NCBI RefSeq assembly: GCF_900239345.1
Contig: NZ_OESZ01000034.1
Coordinates: forward strand, 183,849 to 247,848
From: Tenacibaculum dicentrarchi
Lineage (GTDB): Bacteria; Bacteroidota; Bacteroidia; Flavobacteriales; Flavobacteriaceae
Direction of reading: 5' to 3'
DNA: 64,000 bases
The notes under the pieces were generated by a model. That model was not told where the DNA came from and did no database searches. It worked only from the letters and a program-made list of their open reading frames with translations. The position numbers and the translations under genes are program-made. Shown here piece after piece: positions 8,060 through 17,684 of the stretch (position 1 is its first letter; the number at the start of each line of letters is the position of its first letter).

Positions 8060-10153
8060 ATGAGCAAAAATATATTACAATACGAATCTAAAATTTGGGC
8101 TACTGCCGATTTATTAATTGGTGCAGGAATAAAACAATCCGATTTTCCAAAATATATGATGCCGTATTTTGCTTTAATGATGCTAGAGAGTAGATTATTA
8201 AGACATTATAAAGAAACACTAAAAGACTTTGGAGCAGATGCCATTGATAACATAGAAGATGTTAAAGATTTTTTTGAGGAATTTAACGATTCTAAAATCG
8301 GTTACAATGAAATAATAGTAAAAAATCAAAAAACATTAGCCGAAATCTGTAAAAATGATACAACTTTTAAGAATGATTTTGATGCCTATTTAAATGATTT
8401 CGATACAGATACAAAAGAGCTTCTTGGCGTAGAAAGAGCAAATACAGAAGAAAAATTCTTAGATATTTCAGGAATTAGCGGACAATTACAAAATAAGAAG
8501 ATTCTTTTTGATACCGTTAAAAAATGGAGCGAAATTGATTTAACACCATTCAATAACTCTGAAATAACAACCCTAGAAGAACATATAAAACGTAAATGGG
8601 CAGATATATCGGCAGAAACCGCTGGAGAACAATATACGCCCGATGATATTATTTCGCTGATTACTGAAATTATTTTATCAAAAATTGAAGATAATGGCGA
8701 GTTTTTAACCATTTATGACCCAACCTGTGGCGGTGGAAATTTACTATTTGGCGTAGAAGATATTATCAAAAAAAGCTATAACCGACCTACAAAAACCTAT
8801 GGTATGGATATGAACGATAGTTTATACGCATTGGCAAAAATAGAAAGTCGTTTTCGTGAAGATTCCGATATTAGGCATGGTAATACACTTACTAAAATTT
8901 CATTTATAGAAAAACAATTCGATGTTATTGTAGCAAATCCGCCGTATGGCGTAGATTGGAAAGGCTACAAAAAAGATATTGTAAACGATACTACCGAACG
9001 TTTTCACGCTTTACCTTCTATTTCAGATGGGCAGTTTTTATTTACACAACATATTTTATCGCAATTACATGAAAAAGGTTTGGCAGTTGTAGTTCATAAC
9101 GGTTCAACCTTATTTAGTGGCGATGCTGGAAGTGGCGAAAGTAATATCCGTAAATACTTTTTTGATAACGATTGGGTAGAAGCAATTGTACAAATGCCTA
9201 CCGATGAATTTTTTAACACGGGAATTTATACCTATTTATGGATTTTCAACAAAAATAAATCCGAAGAAAGAAAAGATAAAGTTCTCTTAATTAATGGTAG
9301 CGATTTTTACGAGCCTTTAAAGAAAAGTAAAGGTAAAAAACGTAAAGAAATGGTTTTTGATAACCGAAAAACTATCGTTGATGCGTTAAGTAATTTTGAA
9401 AATAACGACCACGCAAAAGTATTCGATAAATGGCATTTCTATTTTAATAAACAAGCAATTATGCTTACAAATGTTGATGAGAATGGAAAATCGTTAGAAA
9501 GTAAATTAGCAAGTAGCAAAAATAAACAAGGCGAAGAAATAAAAGCGAAATCAATAAAAATAAAACCAATTAAAATAAGCCAAGAATCAGAAGAAGGAAT
9601 GATAGAAATATCAGATTTTGAAATTAAAACTTTTGATGCCAAAAAACACACTTCTTTACAAACGTATTTTAATGATGAGCTAAAACCTTTAATTAATAAC
9701 TTCGATTATAAAGAAGCCAATTTAAAAGTAATTACAGACAAAGAAACCTATTATTTTGATGCAGATTCAGAAAGTATAATTGAGCAAAAAGGCAATACAA
9801 AAACAGCTTTAGGCTGCGGTAAAATAGTAATTAAAGCAACTTATAAAAAAGCCACCAAAACCAAAGAAGCTTACATTTTAATTACTACCGAATTAGTTCC
9901 CGATTATCAAAAAGATTACGAAATAATACCATACGCTCCAACAGAAACCGAAAACAAACAACATATTGCCGAGTTTATGGCAACATATATTACAAAACCG
10001 TTTAAATACATTGAAAATACCATTGGCGTAGAAATTAACTTTAATAAAGTTTTCTATACGCCAGAAAAATTACGCTCCTTAACCCAAATTACAAGCGATT
10101 TACAAAACTTAGAAAAGGAATTATCTAACCTTGAAAATCAATTGGCTTTATAA
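8060..10153 (+). CDS. hsdM: Type I restriction-modification DNA methyltransferase subunit HsdM
   Basis: This 697-residue N6-adenine DNA methyltransferase has an N-terminal helical HsdM domain. The SAM-binding motif 'DPTCGGGNLLFG' starts at residue 220 and the catalytic 'NPPYG' at 293. It pairs with HsdS to methylate adenine in a bipartite recognition site. The protein is about 150-200 residues longer than many HsdM proteins. The extra C-terminal part (from about 480) is Lys/Glu-rich with a coiled-coil-like end ('LQNLEKELSNLENQL'), perhaps a docking region for HsdS. The stop overlaps the hsdS start (TAATG), which indicates translational coupling. Confidence 0.93.
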   Translation: MSKNILQYESKIWATADLLIGAGIKQSDFPKYMMPYFALMMLESRLLRHYKETLKDFGADAIDNIEDVKDFFEEFNDSKIGYNEIIVKNQKTLAEICKNDTTFKNDFDAYLNDFDTDTKELLGVERANTEEKFLDISGISGQLQNKKILFDTVKKWSEIDLTPFNNSEITTLEEHIKRKWADISAETAGEQYTPDDIISLITEIILSKIEDNGEFLTIYDPTCGGGNLLFGVEDIIKKSYNRPTKTYGMDMNDSLYALAKIESRFREDSDIRHGNTLTKISFIEKQFDVIVANPPYGVDWKGYKKDIVNDTTERFHALPSISDGQFLFTQHILSQLHEKGLAVVVHNGSTLFSGDAGSGESNIRKYFFDNDWVEAIVQMPTDEFFNTGIYTYLWIFNKNKSEERKDKVLLINGSDFYEPLKKSKGKKRKEMVFDNRKTIVDALSNFENNDHAKVFDKWHFYFNKQAIMLTNVDENGKSLESKLASSKNKQGEEIKAKSIKIKPIKISQESEEGMIEISDFEIKTFDAKKHTSLQTYFNDELKPLINNFDYKEANLKVITDKETYYFDADSESIIEQKGNTKTALGCGKIVIKATYKKATKTKEAYILITTELVPDYQKDYEIIPYAPTETENKQHIAEFMATYITKPFKYIENTIGVEINFNKVFYTPEKLRSLTQITSDLQNLEKELSNLENQLAL

Positions 10154-11400
10154 TGGAAAAATATAAAAAGTATAAAAATTCTGGGATTGATTGGTTATTG
10201 GATGAAATACCAAATCATTGGGAAACAAAGAGAATTAAAGATTTATGTAAAATGCAAAGTGGTTTTTATATAAGTGCCAATGATTTTCAAGATGAAGGTT
10301 TTCCTATTTATGGAGGAAATGGTTTTAGAGGTTTTTCAAAAGATTATAACCACAATGGAGAATATACATTAATAGGTAGGCAAGGTGCATTATGTGGTAA
10401 TGTAAATTATGCAAAAGGTAAGTTTTGGGCAACAGAACATGCAATTGTTGTTTATGAAAAAAAAAGGATTAATAAATTTTGGTTTGGTGAGTTATTAAGG
10501 CTTATGAATCTAAATCAATATTCACTTTCAGCGGCTCAACCTGGTTTATCAGTTGAAAAGATAAAAAGGTTAAAATTACCATTTATTCCAAAATTAAAAG
10601 AACAAACCGAAATCGCGAATTATTTAGATGCGAAAACACAAACCATTGACAAAAAAGTAAAATTATTATCAGAAAAAATAAGCACTTATAAAGACTACCG
10701 TAAAACATTAATTAATCAAACCGTTACAAAAGGTTTGGATAAAAATGTGAAACTTAAAAATAGCGGTATCAATTGGATTGGCGAAATTCCTAAACATTGG
10801 GAAGTTAAAAGGTTGAAAGATGTTTCTAAAATATTTACAGGAAATAGTATTTCTGATAAATCATTGTTTGAAATTAATAAAGATGCTTATAATTACATAG
10901 CTACTAAAGATATTAATATTCATAATAAAGAGGTAAAGTATAATAATGGTGTTTACATACCTAAAAATGACAAGAGTTTTAAAATAACAAAAAAGAATAC
11001 TTCTTTAATATGTTTAGAAGGAGCTAGTGCAGGTAAAAAATTAACATTTGTAGATAGAGAAGTTGCTTTTGTAAATAAATTATGTGCTATTAAGAGTTTT
11101 GATAAGAATGTATTTGATAAATATACTTTTTATCTATTACAAACAAATATGTTTAATAGTCAGTTTTTTGAATTATTAAGCGGTCTTATAGGAGGTGTTT
11201 CGTTAGGGTTATTAAAATTATTTAATATTCTTGTTCCACCACTAAAAGAGCAACAAGCAATCGCCAATTATTTAGATGCTAAAACCCAAACGATAGATAC
11301 TATTATAAAAAATATAGAAAATCAAATTACTACTTTAAAAGAATTGCGTAAAACCTTAATAAACGAAGTGGTAACAGGAAAAGTAAAAATAACGGGGTAA
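10153..11400 (+). CDS. hsdS: Type I restriction-modification specificity subunit HsdS
   Basis: This 415-residue protein has two target-recognition domains in tandem. Each opens with the same phrase ('NSGIDWLLDEIPNHWETKR' near residue 10 and 'NSGINWIGEIPKHWEVKR' near 205). Each ends in a conserved coiled-coil block ('IANYLDAKTQTID' near 155 and 370, then 'RKTLIN'). The two domains determine the two halves of the recognition sequence, which cannot be predicted here. The repeated blocks are also similar at DNA level and could permit domain exchange. It overlaps hsdM by one base. No inverted or silent hsdS partner was seen nearby, so phase switching is not evident. Confidence 0.92.
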   Translation: MEKYKKYKNSGIDWLLDEIPNHWETKRIKDLCKMQSGFYISANDFQDEGFPIYGGNGFRGFSKDYNHNGEYTLIGRQGALCGNVNYAKGKFWATEHAIVVYEKKRINKFWFGELLRLMNLNQYSLSAAQPGLSVEKIKRLKLPFIPKLKEQTEIANYLDAKTQTIDKKVKLLSEKISTYKDYRKTLINQTVTKGLDKNVKLKNSGINWIGEIPKHWEVKRLKDVSKIFTGNSISDKSLFEINKDAYNYIATKDINIHNKEVKYNNGVYIPKNDKSFKITKKNTSLICLEGASAGKKLTFVDREVAFVNKLCAIKSFDKNVFDKYTFYLLQTNMFNSQFFELLSGLIGGVSLGLLKLFNILVPPLKEQQAIANYLDAKTQTIDTIIKNIENQITTLKELRKTLINEVVTGKVKITG

Positions 11401-11450
11401 AATTGTATTAGAAAAAGAAAAAGTTATTGCAAAAAATAATAAATTGAATC

Positions 11451-11536
11451 CGTCAAACTGAATTTATTTCAGTTCTGCATCCTGATTTCCAGTAGTTTTC
11501 CTGTTGATGCGATGCTGAAATAAATTCAGCATGACG
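11451..11536 (+). repeat. Dispersed inverted repeat B, full copy between hsdS and hsdR
   Basis: The 22-base ends (11451-11472 and 11515-11536) are inverted copies matching at 20 of 22 positions, around a central GCATCCTGATTT...GATGC section. Related copies lie at 16092-16173 (reverse), 19151-19200 (left half) and 25877-25961. The palindromic 86-bp non-coding layout is MITE- or REP-like. It separates hsdR from hsdMS within the restriction operon. Confidence 0.8.
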
Positions 11537-11571
11537 AGAATCTAAATAATTGCGATTAAAAAGAAAAAGTT

Positions 11572-14500
11572 ATGAACGAATTAATTTTACAAGATAAATA
11601 TTTAATGAACTTCTTTATCAATCGAGCAGATGGTTTGCAGTATAAAGAAGTAAAAGCCAATACGGTTTCTAAAAATCATTTTGTAGTAGAAGATTTAAAA
11701 TATTTTATAAGTGAAACAACGTTAAACAAAACAGCGTATCGGAAATTATTAAAGAAATTCGATAATAACGAAAAGCAATTATTACAAGAGTTTCAAGAGG
11801 AATTAAACGAGCGTATTGGTAAGGCTAAAAATATGGCGTTGTTTATTAATAATAATCAATCAATTACATTTAAAGGCGTTAAAATAAATTTGTTTTATCC
11901 AAGCGGTAGCATAACGCATGGCGATAAATTATTTGAAGAAAATCAGTTTTCGGTAGTACAAGAATTGCCGTATATTTATAAATATCAAGGGAAAACACAG
12001 TTTAGTTTTCGCCCTGATATTACGTTTTTCTTAAATGGAATATTTTTAGGATATTCCGAATTAAAATCGAATTATAACAACCAAAGCGCACACAAAGACG
12101 GTAAAATAAAAATAGCAAAAGATTATCAAAAGGCAGTAACCAATTATTTAACTATTGCCGATGGGAACGATGTTGATAAAACAATCCGTAAAGATTTTTT
12201 AAAGATATTCGAAAAAGCCATACATATTACCACTACCGATGTTCAAGATACGTTTATTATAAGAACTATTTCAAATCATTTTGATGAGGTTAAAACACAA
12301 GTAGAAGATAATTCTTATGATTTTGATAAGTATAAAAATAATGTAATAAATGCTTTAAAACCGTATCCGCTAAATAATTTAGAAGCTACAAAGCAAGAAC
12401 GTTTTGAAGAAGTTTTTAAAGCGTTATACAGTAAAAAAATGATAGAGCGAGAAATACTCTATTATAATTTTTTAGAACGTGAATTAGTAAAGTCAGAAAA
12501 AGCAAAGCAAAAAGAATACAAACATAATGACGGTAGATTAATAGCCCCAAGACCCAAACAAAAATTTGGTGCAGATAAAATTATCAATAAAATAGATGAG
12601 TTTTTAGAACATGAAAACGAGCCAGATTATTTTATTAATAAATTACGTAAACAATTAACATCAAGAGGTTTAGGAAGTGTTCAAATAGAAGAATTAATTA
12701 ATAAAAGGTTAAAATATCAAAATAATAAAAATGTGTATTCGTTGCTTTTACAATACGCTGCGGGTTTTGGTAAAAGTAATATTATCGGTTGGAGCTCTTT
12801 AATGCTGAAAGATTTACGCAAAAATGATGCTTTTGTGTACGATAAAATAATGTTGGTGGTCGATAGAGTGCAATTACGAGACCAATTAGATAGTAAAATG
12901 TTTAATATGAACATTGCCAAAAGTATGTTTATAGAGGCAGATAGTAAAAAAACATTTTTAGAGGCTTTAAATACCGATAAACGAATTGTAATTGTCAATC
13001 TTCAAAAATTTAATTCAATTAGATGTTTTTTAGATGATGAGGCTTTAAAGAAATTATCATCAATGCGAATTGCTTTTTTAATTGATGAAATACACCGTTC
13101 TAATAGTGGGCAACAACATGAAGAAATGGTATCGTTATTTGATGAATTACAAAACAGTTTCGATACTAATAAAGCATATAAGAAAACGCATCAAAAGAAA
13201 AATTTAATTATAGGTTTTACAGCAACACCAAGCGATGTGACTTTAGCACGTTTTGGAGAATATAACAAATATGCCGAAGCGGAAAAAATATGGACACCGT
13301 TTGATAGTTATACGATGAAAGAAGCTATTGACGATGGTTATATTTTAAATCCGATTAAAGGAATTGTTCCTGTATCTGCTAAAATGTATTTTGAAAAGCC
13401 AGACGATGCTTTAGAAGGTTTTGAAGGCGATGTTGCTTATAGTATTCCGCCAGATAATTTAGATACAGGAATTGATGCAAATGGTAAAAAATTCAGAATT
13501 AGTAAAAAAAATATTTACGAAAATGAAGAGCGTATAGAAGCGATTTCAAAATTTGTAGCAAAAAGATTAGTTACCGCAGTGTATCATAATATTAGAGGAA
13601 CAGCAAAAGCAATGTTTGCAACATCATCTATTAAAGCGGCGATTAAATATCGGAAATATATTAAAAAATATTTTGAAGAATTTACTGAAAAAAAATACGA
13701 GCGTTTTAAAAATGCTCCAATTTATATCGTGTATAGTTCCGATGGTCAGAAATATGAAAGCGCAACAACTTTAAATGATGGTTTATCAGAAGCTAAAGTA
13801 TTACAGAATTTCAGTAGAATTGATAAGAATGGTTTGGTAATCGTAGTTGATAAATTACAAACAGGTTTTGATGAACCTAAATTACATACACTTTTTTTAG
13901 ATAAAGAAATTAGAGGAATTAACGCCGTACAAACTATTTCAAGGGTAAACCGAACGGCAGGAAAATATAAGACTGATTGTAAAATTATAGATTTATCGTA
14001 TAAAAATGTAAACGTAAATAATATAAAACAAGCCTTTGAGCATTTTAGCAATGTGGTAATTAGTGATTTTGACCCATTAGGTCAAGAACAAATATTGCAA
14101 GAAATTTATGAGAATTTAAAGCAAGAGCATATTTTTAAAGCACACTTTAAACTTTTTAAAGCCTATCAATTAGGCGATAAAAAAGATATAACAGTAATTC
14201 TTAATTTTGAAAGTGCGGTAACAGAATTTATAAAAAAGCAACCAGAAGACGCTAAAAAGCTAAAGAAAAGTATCAATAACTATTTTAAAATATTAAATTT
14301 AATATTATTTGTAATAGAAGTTGAGGATAAATACAGCGAAGAGTATTTTACAAAATTTTGGGAGAAGTTCAATATACTTTATAATACTTTAAAAGGTACA
14401 TCGGAATTAATAGACGATGTTGAGGTTTATTTTGATAATAGATTAGGAATAGTTATGCCACCAGAAGAAGTAATAAATACTTCAACTAGTTCAATAGTAA

Positions 14501-14844
14501 GAGAACCTAGTGGAGATTACGGTGCAAAACAATATAAGTTTGATATATTAGCAGTCATAGAAAAACGAAACGAAGAAGAAGAGGAAATAGAAGCTTTAAT
14601 ATTAGATTTTCAACATAAAATTGAAAACTTTTTCGAGTATGTAAATAAAGAAGGTATAAGAATAATTGCTAAAATAAAAAGTACTAAAACCGCTTTTGAT
14701 GAAGATGAAATTTATAAAGATTTTGAAATTATCTATAAAAAATACGTTAGAAGAAACAGAAAAAGTTTAGGACAATTTTTCATTAAAGAAACTCAGGATA
14801 TTGTCAATCAATTATGTGATGATTTTGAGAAAATTTTAAAATAA
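11572..14844 (+). CDS. hsdR: Type I restriction endonuclease subunit HsdR
   Basis: This 1090-residue translocase-nuclease begins with a PD-(D/E)XK nuclease domain. 'FRPDITFF' gives D149 and 'SELKSN' gives E163 and K165. The superfamily 2 motor follows, with a Walker-type 'AAGFGKSN' (K401), 'DEIHRSNSG', 'GFTATPS', and 'LQTGFDEP' with 'TISRVNRTAGKY' for the later motifs. It cleaves unmodified DNA after ATP-driven translocation as part of the HsdR2M2S complex. All key residues I looked for are present, so the restriction system appears intact. It lies 171 bases after hsdS with repeat B between, and may have its own promoter. A hairpin terminator follows. Confidence 0.93.
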   Translation: MNELILQDKYLMNFFINRADGLQYKEVKANTVSKNHFVVEDLKYFISETTLNKTAYRKLLKKFDNNEKQLLQEFQEELNERIGKAKNMALFINNNQSITFKGVKINLFYPSGSITHGDKLFEENQFSVVQELPYIYKYQGKTQFSFRPDITFFLNGIFLGYSELKSNYNNQSAHKDGKIKIAKDYQKAVTNYLTIADGNDVDKTIRKDFLKIFEKAIHITTTDVQDTFIIRTISNHFDEVKTQVEDNSYDFDKYKNNVINALKPYPLNNLEATKQERFEEVFKALYSKKMIEREILYYNFLERELVKSEKAKQKEYKHNDGRLIAPRPKQKFGADKIINKIDEFLEHENEPDYFINKLRKQLTSRGLGSVQIEELINKRLKYQNNKNVYSLLLQYAAGFGKSNIIGWSSLMLKDLRKNDAFVYDKIMLVVDRVQLRDQLDSKMFNMNIAKSMFIEADSKKTFLEALNTDKRIVIVNLQKFNSIRCFLDDEALKKLSSMRIAFLIDEIHRSNSGQQHEEMVSLFDELQNSFDTNKAYKKTHQKKNLIIGFTATPSDVTLARFGEYNKYAEAEKIWTPFDSYTMKEAIDDGYILNPIKGIVPVSAKMYFEKPDDALEGFEGDVAYSIPPDNLDTGIDANGKKFRISKKNIYENEERIEAISKFVAKRLVTAVYHNIRGTAKAMFATSSIKAAIKYRKYIKKYFEEFTEKKYERFKNAPIYIVYSSDGQKYESATTLNDGLSEAKVLQNFSRIDKNGLVIVVDKLQTGFDEPKLHTLFLDKEIRGINAVQTISRVNRTAGKYKTDCKIIDLSYKNVNVNNIKQAFEHFSNVVISDFDPLGQEQILQEIYENLKQEHIFKAHFKLFKAYQLGDKKDITVILNFESAVTEFIKKQPEDAKKLKKSINNYFKILNLILFVIEVEDKYSEEYFTKFWEKFNILYNTLKGTSELIDDVEVYFDNRLGIVMPPEEVINTSTSSIVREPSGDYGAKQYKFDILAVIEKRNEEEEEIEALILDFQHKIENFFEYVNKEGIRIIAKIKSTKTAFDEDEIYKDFEIIYKKYVRRNRKSLGQFFIKETQDIVNQLCDDFEKILK

Positions 14845-14854
14845 TAAAACTTAC

Positions 14855-14893
14855 TTTTTAAAGCCTGTTTAAAAAAATAACAGGCTTTAAAAA
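14855..14893. terminator. Bidirectional terminator after hsdR
   Basis: A perfect 15-base stem (14855-14869 with 14879-14893; core AAAGCCTGTT / AACAGGCTTT) with A/T-rich outer ends. It lies between the convergent hsdR gene and the GIY-YIG-like gene. Confidence 0.85.
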
Positions 14894-14896
14894 TAA

Positions 14897-15256
14897 CTAC
14901 TTCAATTTATTAATCAAAGTAGGAAACTTCTTATAAACATAAATATGTTTGGATGTTTTTCTATCGTAACCACCTTTTAGGTCTTTATCCAATAAACTTT
15001 TATTATGAAAATGAGTTTCTAAGGCCAATGATAGTCGAACAGATTTCATATTCCACGTTTTCCAATACAGACATTGTATATTATTTTTATTTTTGTGTTC
15101 TCTTTTTCGTCTGCTAGGATCGTTGGTAATTCCTACGTACCATCTTGCGTTTTTTGTAATTAAAAAAGAATTTTTACGCATCCATTTTTTAATTTCTTTT
15201 TGAACTTTATTGTAAGTTTTGCTTTTACTTGCGGATGCTATATTTGCGTCTTTCAT
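14897..15256 (-). CDS. Small GIY-YIG-like nuclease domain protein
   Basis: The 119-residue basic protein contains 'ARWYVGITNDPSRRKREH', which resembles the YIG half of a GIY-YIG domain (YVGITxDxxRRxxEH). The later 'SLALETHFHNKSLLDKD' places a Glu where the metal-binding Glu of the family usually lies. The first GIY strand is poorly conserved. Such domains cut DNA as single-domain nucleases. The protein is convergent with hsdR and shares its terminator, so it may have arrived with the restriction island. I cannot tell whether it is active, or whether it belongs to a defence, repair or homing context. Confidence 0.6.
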   Translation of the reverse strand: MKDANIASASKSKTYNKVQKEIKKWMRKNSFLITKNARWYVGITNDPSRRKREHKNKNNIQCLYWKTWNMKSVRLSLALETHFHNKSLLDKDLKGGYDRKTSKHIYVYKKFPTLINKLK

Positions 15257-15387
15257 TTATTTTAATAAATAATTTTTATAATTTTAAAAGAGGATAAAGA
15301 TACAATTCTATTATTTTCTATTATTTTTGAAGTTTAATTTATCCTCAATAATAATCGCTTTAATTTATTATCAATAATAATCTATAA

Positions 15388-16065
15388 ATGAATAATTTAA
15401 CGACAAATCCTAAACCTTCAAAAACTCCATGGCCAACAAAAGAGGCAATGCAACAGGTTTATGAACTGAATTTATGGGGAAATAACAATAGCGCTTTCTA
15501 TTCGGGGGCGGGTTCACACCAGGCTGAAATTGTAACACCTTATTTATCGGTGGTAAGTTCATTTTTAACCTCTTTTAAAACGCCTTTAACCGTTTGCGAT
15601 TTAGGCTGTGGCGATTTCAATATCGGAAAAGAATTAGTAACACATACAAAGCAATATATTGCGGCAGATATTGTGCCAGAACTCATAACATATAACACCG
15701 AAAAATTTAAAAATCCGAATTTAACTTTTCAAACCTTAGATATCGCAAAAGATACCTTACCAACTGCCGATTGCATAATTTTAAGGCAAGTTTTACAACA
15801 TTTATCGAACGATGAAGTACAAAAAGTGCTAACTAAATTAGCCGATTTTAAATACGTTATTTTAACCGAACATTTACCAAACGGAGAGTTTATTCCAAAT
15901 AAAGATATTATTTCAGGGCAGGGGATTCGACTTAAAAAGAAAAGCGGATTAAATATTTTAAAAGCTCCTTTTAATTTTCAAATGAAAGAGAAAAAAGAGC
16001 TTTTATCGGTTGTTTTAGAAGATAAAAAAGGCATAATTGTAACGACACTTTACACTATTTTTTAA
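15388..16065 (+). CDS. Class I SAM-dependent methyltransferase
   Basis: This 225-residue soluble protein has a Rossmann methyltransferase core. 'VCDLGCGDFNIG' near residue 70 is the glycine-rich SAM loop, 'YIAADIVPELI' ends in the acidic residue for ribose binding, and 'IILRQVLQHLSNDEV' is the usual post-II motif. Substrate residues are not diagnostic; the family contains small-molecule and glycan methyltransferases. It stands alone, with an AT-rich upstream region that repeats TCAATAATAATC twice (15345-15380). The function beyond methyl transfer is unknown. Confidence 0.75.
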   Translation: MNNLTTNPKPSKTPWPTKEAMQQVYELNLWGNNNSAFYSGAGSHQAEIVTPYLSVVSSFLTSFKTPLTVCDLGCGDFNIGKELVTHTKQYIAADIVPELITYNTEKFKNPNLTFQTLDIAKDTLPTADCIILRQVLQHLSNDEVQKVLTKLADFKYVILTEHLPNGEFIPNKDIISGQGIRLKKKSGLNILKAPFNFQMKEKKELLSVVLEDKKGIIVTTLYTIF

Positions 16066-16091
16066 GTGATTTTTATGCTTTTATTTTGTGT

Positions 16092-16173
16092 CGTTATGCT
16101 GAATTTTTCAGCATCGCATCAGAGTAGAACTACGGCAAATCAGGATGAGAATCTGAAATAAATACATATTGAC
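16092..16173 (-). repeat. Dispersed inverted repeat B, degenerate reverse copy
   Basis: Its reverse complement aligns along its whole length with the copy at 11451-11536, including the GATGC...GCATCCTGATTT centre. The arms carry several changes and a small deletion. It lies after the methyltransferase gene and before the minus-strand DUF1343 gene. Confidence 0.65.
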
Positions 16174-16199
16174 AGGTTCGATTTGATACTTTTTTTAAC

Positions 16200-16217
16200 A
16201 AGGGGTTTCAACCCCTT
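16200..16217. repeat. REP-like palindrome AAGGGGTTTCAACCCCTT
   Basis: An 18-base hairpin (stem of eight, loop TC) stands at the 3' end of the convergent methyltransferase and DUF1343 genes. It could act as a weak bidirectional terminator, since TTTCTTTT follows, or as a REP sequence. Confidence 0.5.
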
Positions 16218-16254
16218 TCTTTTATCCTTGCCTTTCTTAGTTTAATTTTAAATG

Positions 16255-17544
16255 CTATTTATAAATCAAATATTTCGCTCTAATTTTTTTAAATTCTGAC
16301 AAGTCTTTTTCCCATGATTTTTTAATCTCTTTTTCTGATAAACCTTGTTGAATTTGTTGCTGTAACTTTTTTGTTCCAGCAAGTTTGGCGAAAAACACGG
16401 TAAAAAAAGATTTTTTAGGCGATTCTTTATAGGCTTTTATCAACCAAGATAAGTTTAAACCCGAAAGTTTTGGCTGTTTTTGCAAGTTTTCACCATAGCA
16501 TAACTTCCCTTTATGCTTTGGGTATTTTGAACCATCGTTGGCTTTCGGGATAAAACTAAAGGCCGTTTTTTTCAAATAAGGCGCACCATAAATTTGAAAC
16601 TGCTTGTTAGTTCCTCTACCTGCCGAAACCGTTGTTCCTTCAAAAAAACAAAGGCTAGGGTATAGATTTATAGAAATTTCATTGGGTAAATTAGGCGATG
16701 GTTTTATCGGTAAATTATAACTTGTATTATGCGTGTAATTTTCTAAAGGAATTACGGTTAAATCACATTTCAGACTATATTTTACATTTCCTGAAGTATT
16801 TTTAAGCCATTTTTCGCCATTTATCATTTTTCCATACTCGCCGATAGTCATTCCATAAACCACAGGAACAGGGTGCATTCCTACAAAACTTGTATGCGTC
16901 ATTTGCAAAACAGGACCATCAATATAATGAGCGTTAGGGTTGGGTCTATCCAAAATAATTACAGGGATATTTGCCTGGGCACAGGCCTCCATTACATAAT
17001 GCAATGACGATATATAGGTGTAAAAACGAGCACCAACATCTTGAATATCAAAAACTACAGCATCGATATTTTTTAATTGCGCTTGCGAGGGCTTTTTATT
17101 TTTTCCGTACAACGAAATAATCGGTAATTGCGTTTTAGTATCAACGCCATCAATTACCGTTTCGCCAGCATCTGCTTTACCACGAAAACCATGTTCGGGT
17201 GCAAAAACTTTTTGCACGTTGATGTTTTTATAACCGTGTAAATAATCAACTAAATGATGTTGTACTGTTTTCAACCCCATTATATTAGGCGCTACTTCGG
17301 CACGTTGTAAAACATTTAAAACAGAAGTTTGATTGGCTACAATAGCGATATTTTTTCCTTTTAATTTATGTAGATATAAATTGGTTCTATCAGCGCCAAT
17401 TTTTAAAGGAAGTGTTGTTTTTGTAGGGGTTGTAGTTGCTGTTGCTACCTTTTTAGGCATTGATTTCTGTTGCTGAGCGCAAGAAGAAAATTGAAAACTA
17501 AAACAGATTAATAATAATAAAAAGTAACTAAAATTGTTTTTCAT
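16255..17544 (-). CDS. DUF1343 / NamZ-family exo-beta-N-acetylmuramidase lipoprotein
   Basis: I choose the ATG at 17544, giving 429 residues, because it starts a lipoprotein signal (MKNNFSYFLLLLICFSF, then SSCAQQQ with the lipid-modified Cys). The upstream 34 codons look untranslated. Family hallmarks are 'APEHGFRGKADAGE' near residue 135 and 'VFDIQDVGARFYTYI' near 180, then 'ILDRPNPN'. DUF1343 proteins (the YbbC/NamZ type, GH171) release N-acetylmuramic acid from the non-reducing end of peptidoglycan fragments, which serves cell-wall recycling. Location is probably the periplasmic face of a membrane. It is divergent from the LolE-like permease gene. Confidence 0.85.
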   Translation of the reverse strand: MKNNFSYFLLLLICFSFQFSSCAQQQKSMPKKVATATTTPTKTTLPLKIGADRTNLYLHKLKGKNIAIVANQTSVLNVLQRAEVAPNIMGLKTVQHHLVDYLHGYKNINVQKVFAPEHGFRGKADAGETVIDGVDTKTQLPIISLYGKNKKPSQAQLKNIDAVVFDIQDVGARFYTYISSLHYVMEACAQANIPVIILDRPNPNAHYIDGPVLQMTHTSFVGMHPVPVVYGMTIGEYGKMINGEKWLKNTSGNVKYSLKCDLTVIPLENYTHNTSYNLPIKPSPNLPNEISINLYPSLCFFEGTTVSAGRGTNKQFQIYGAPYLKKTAFSFIPKANDGSKYPKHKGKLCYGENLQKQPKLSGLNLSWLIKAYKESPKKSFFTVFFAKLAGTKKLQQQIQQGLSEKEIKKSWEKDLSEFKKIRAKYLIYK

Positions 17545-17684
17545 GTAAATATCTTTAAAAAAGATAAAATTACTACTTAAAAACCTTTTACGAATAAAAA
17601 CCACTAAAAATTTAATTGCTACTAAGCATCGCCTAAAATTAAGCAATAATTAAGTACTTTTGAGTCTCTAAAAAAATATAACTT

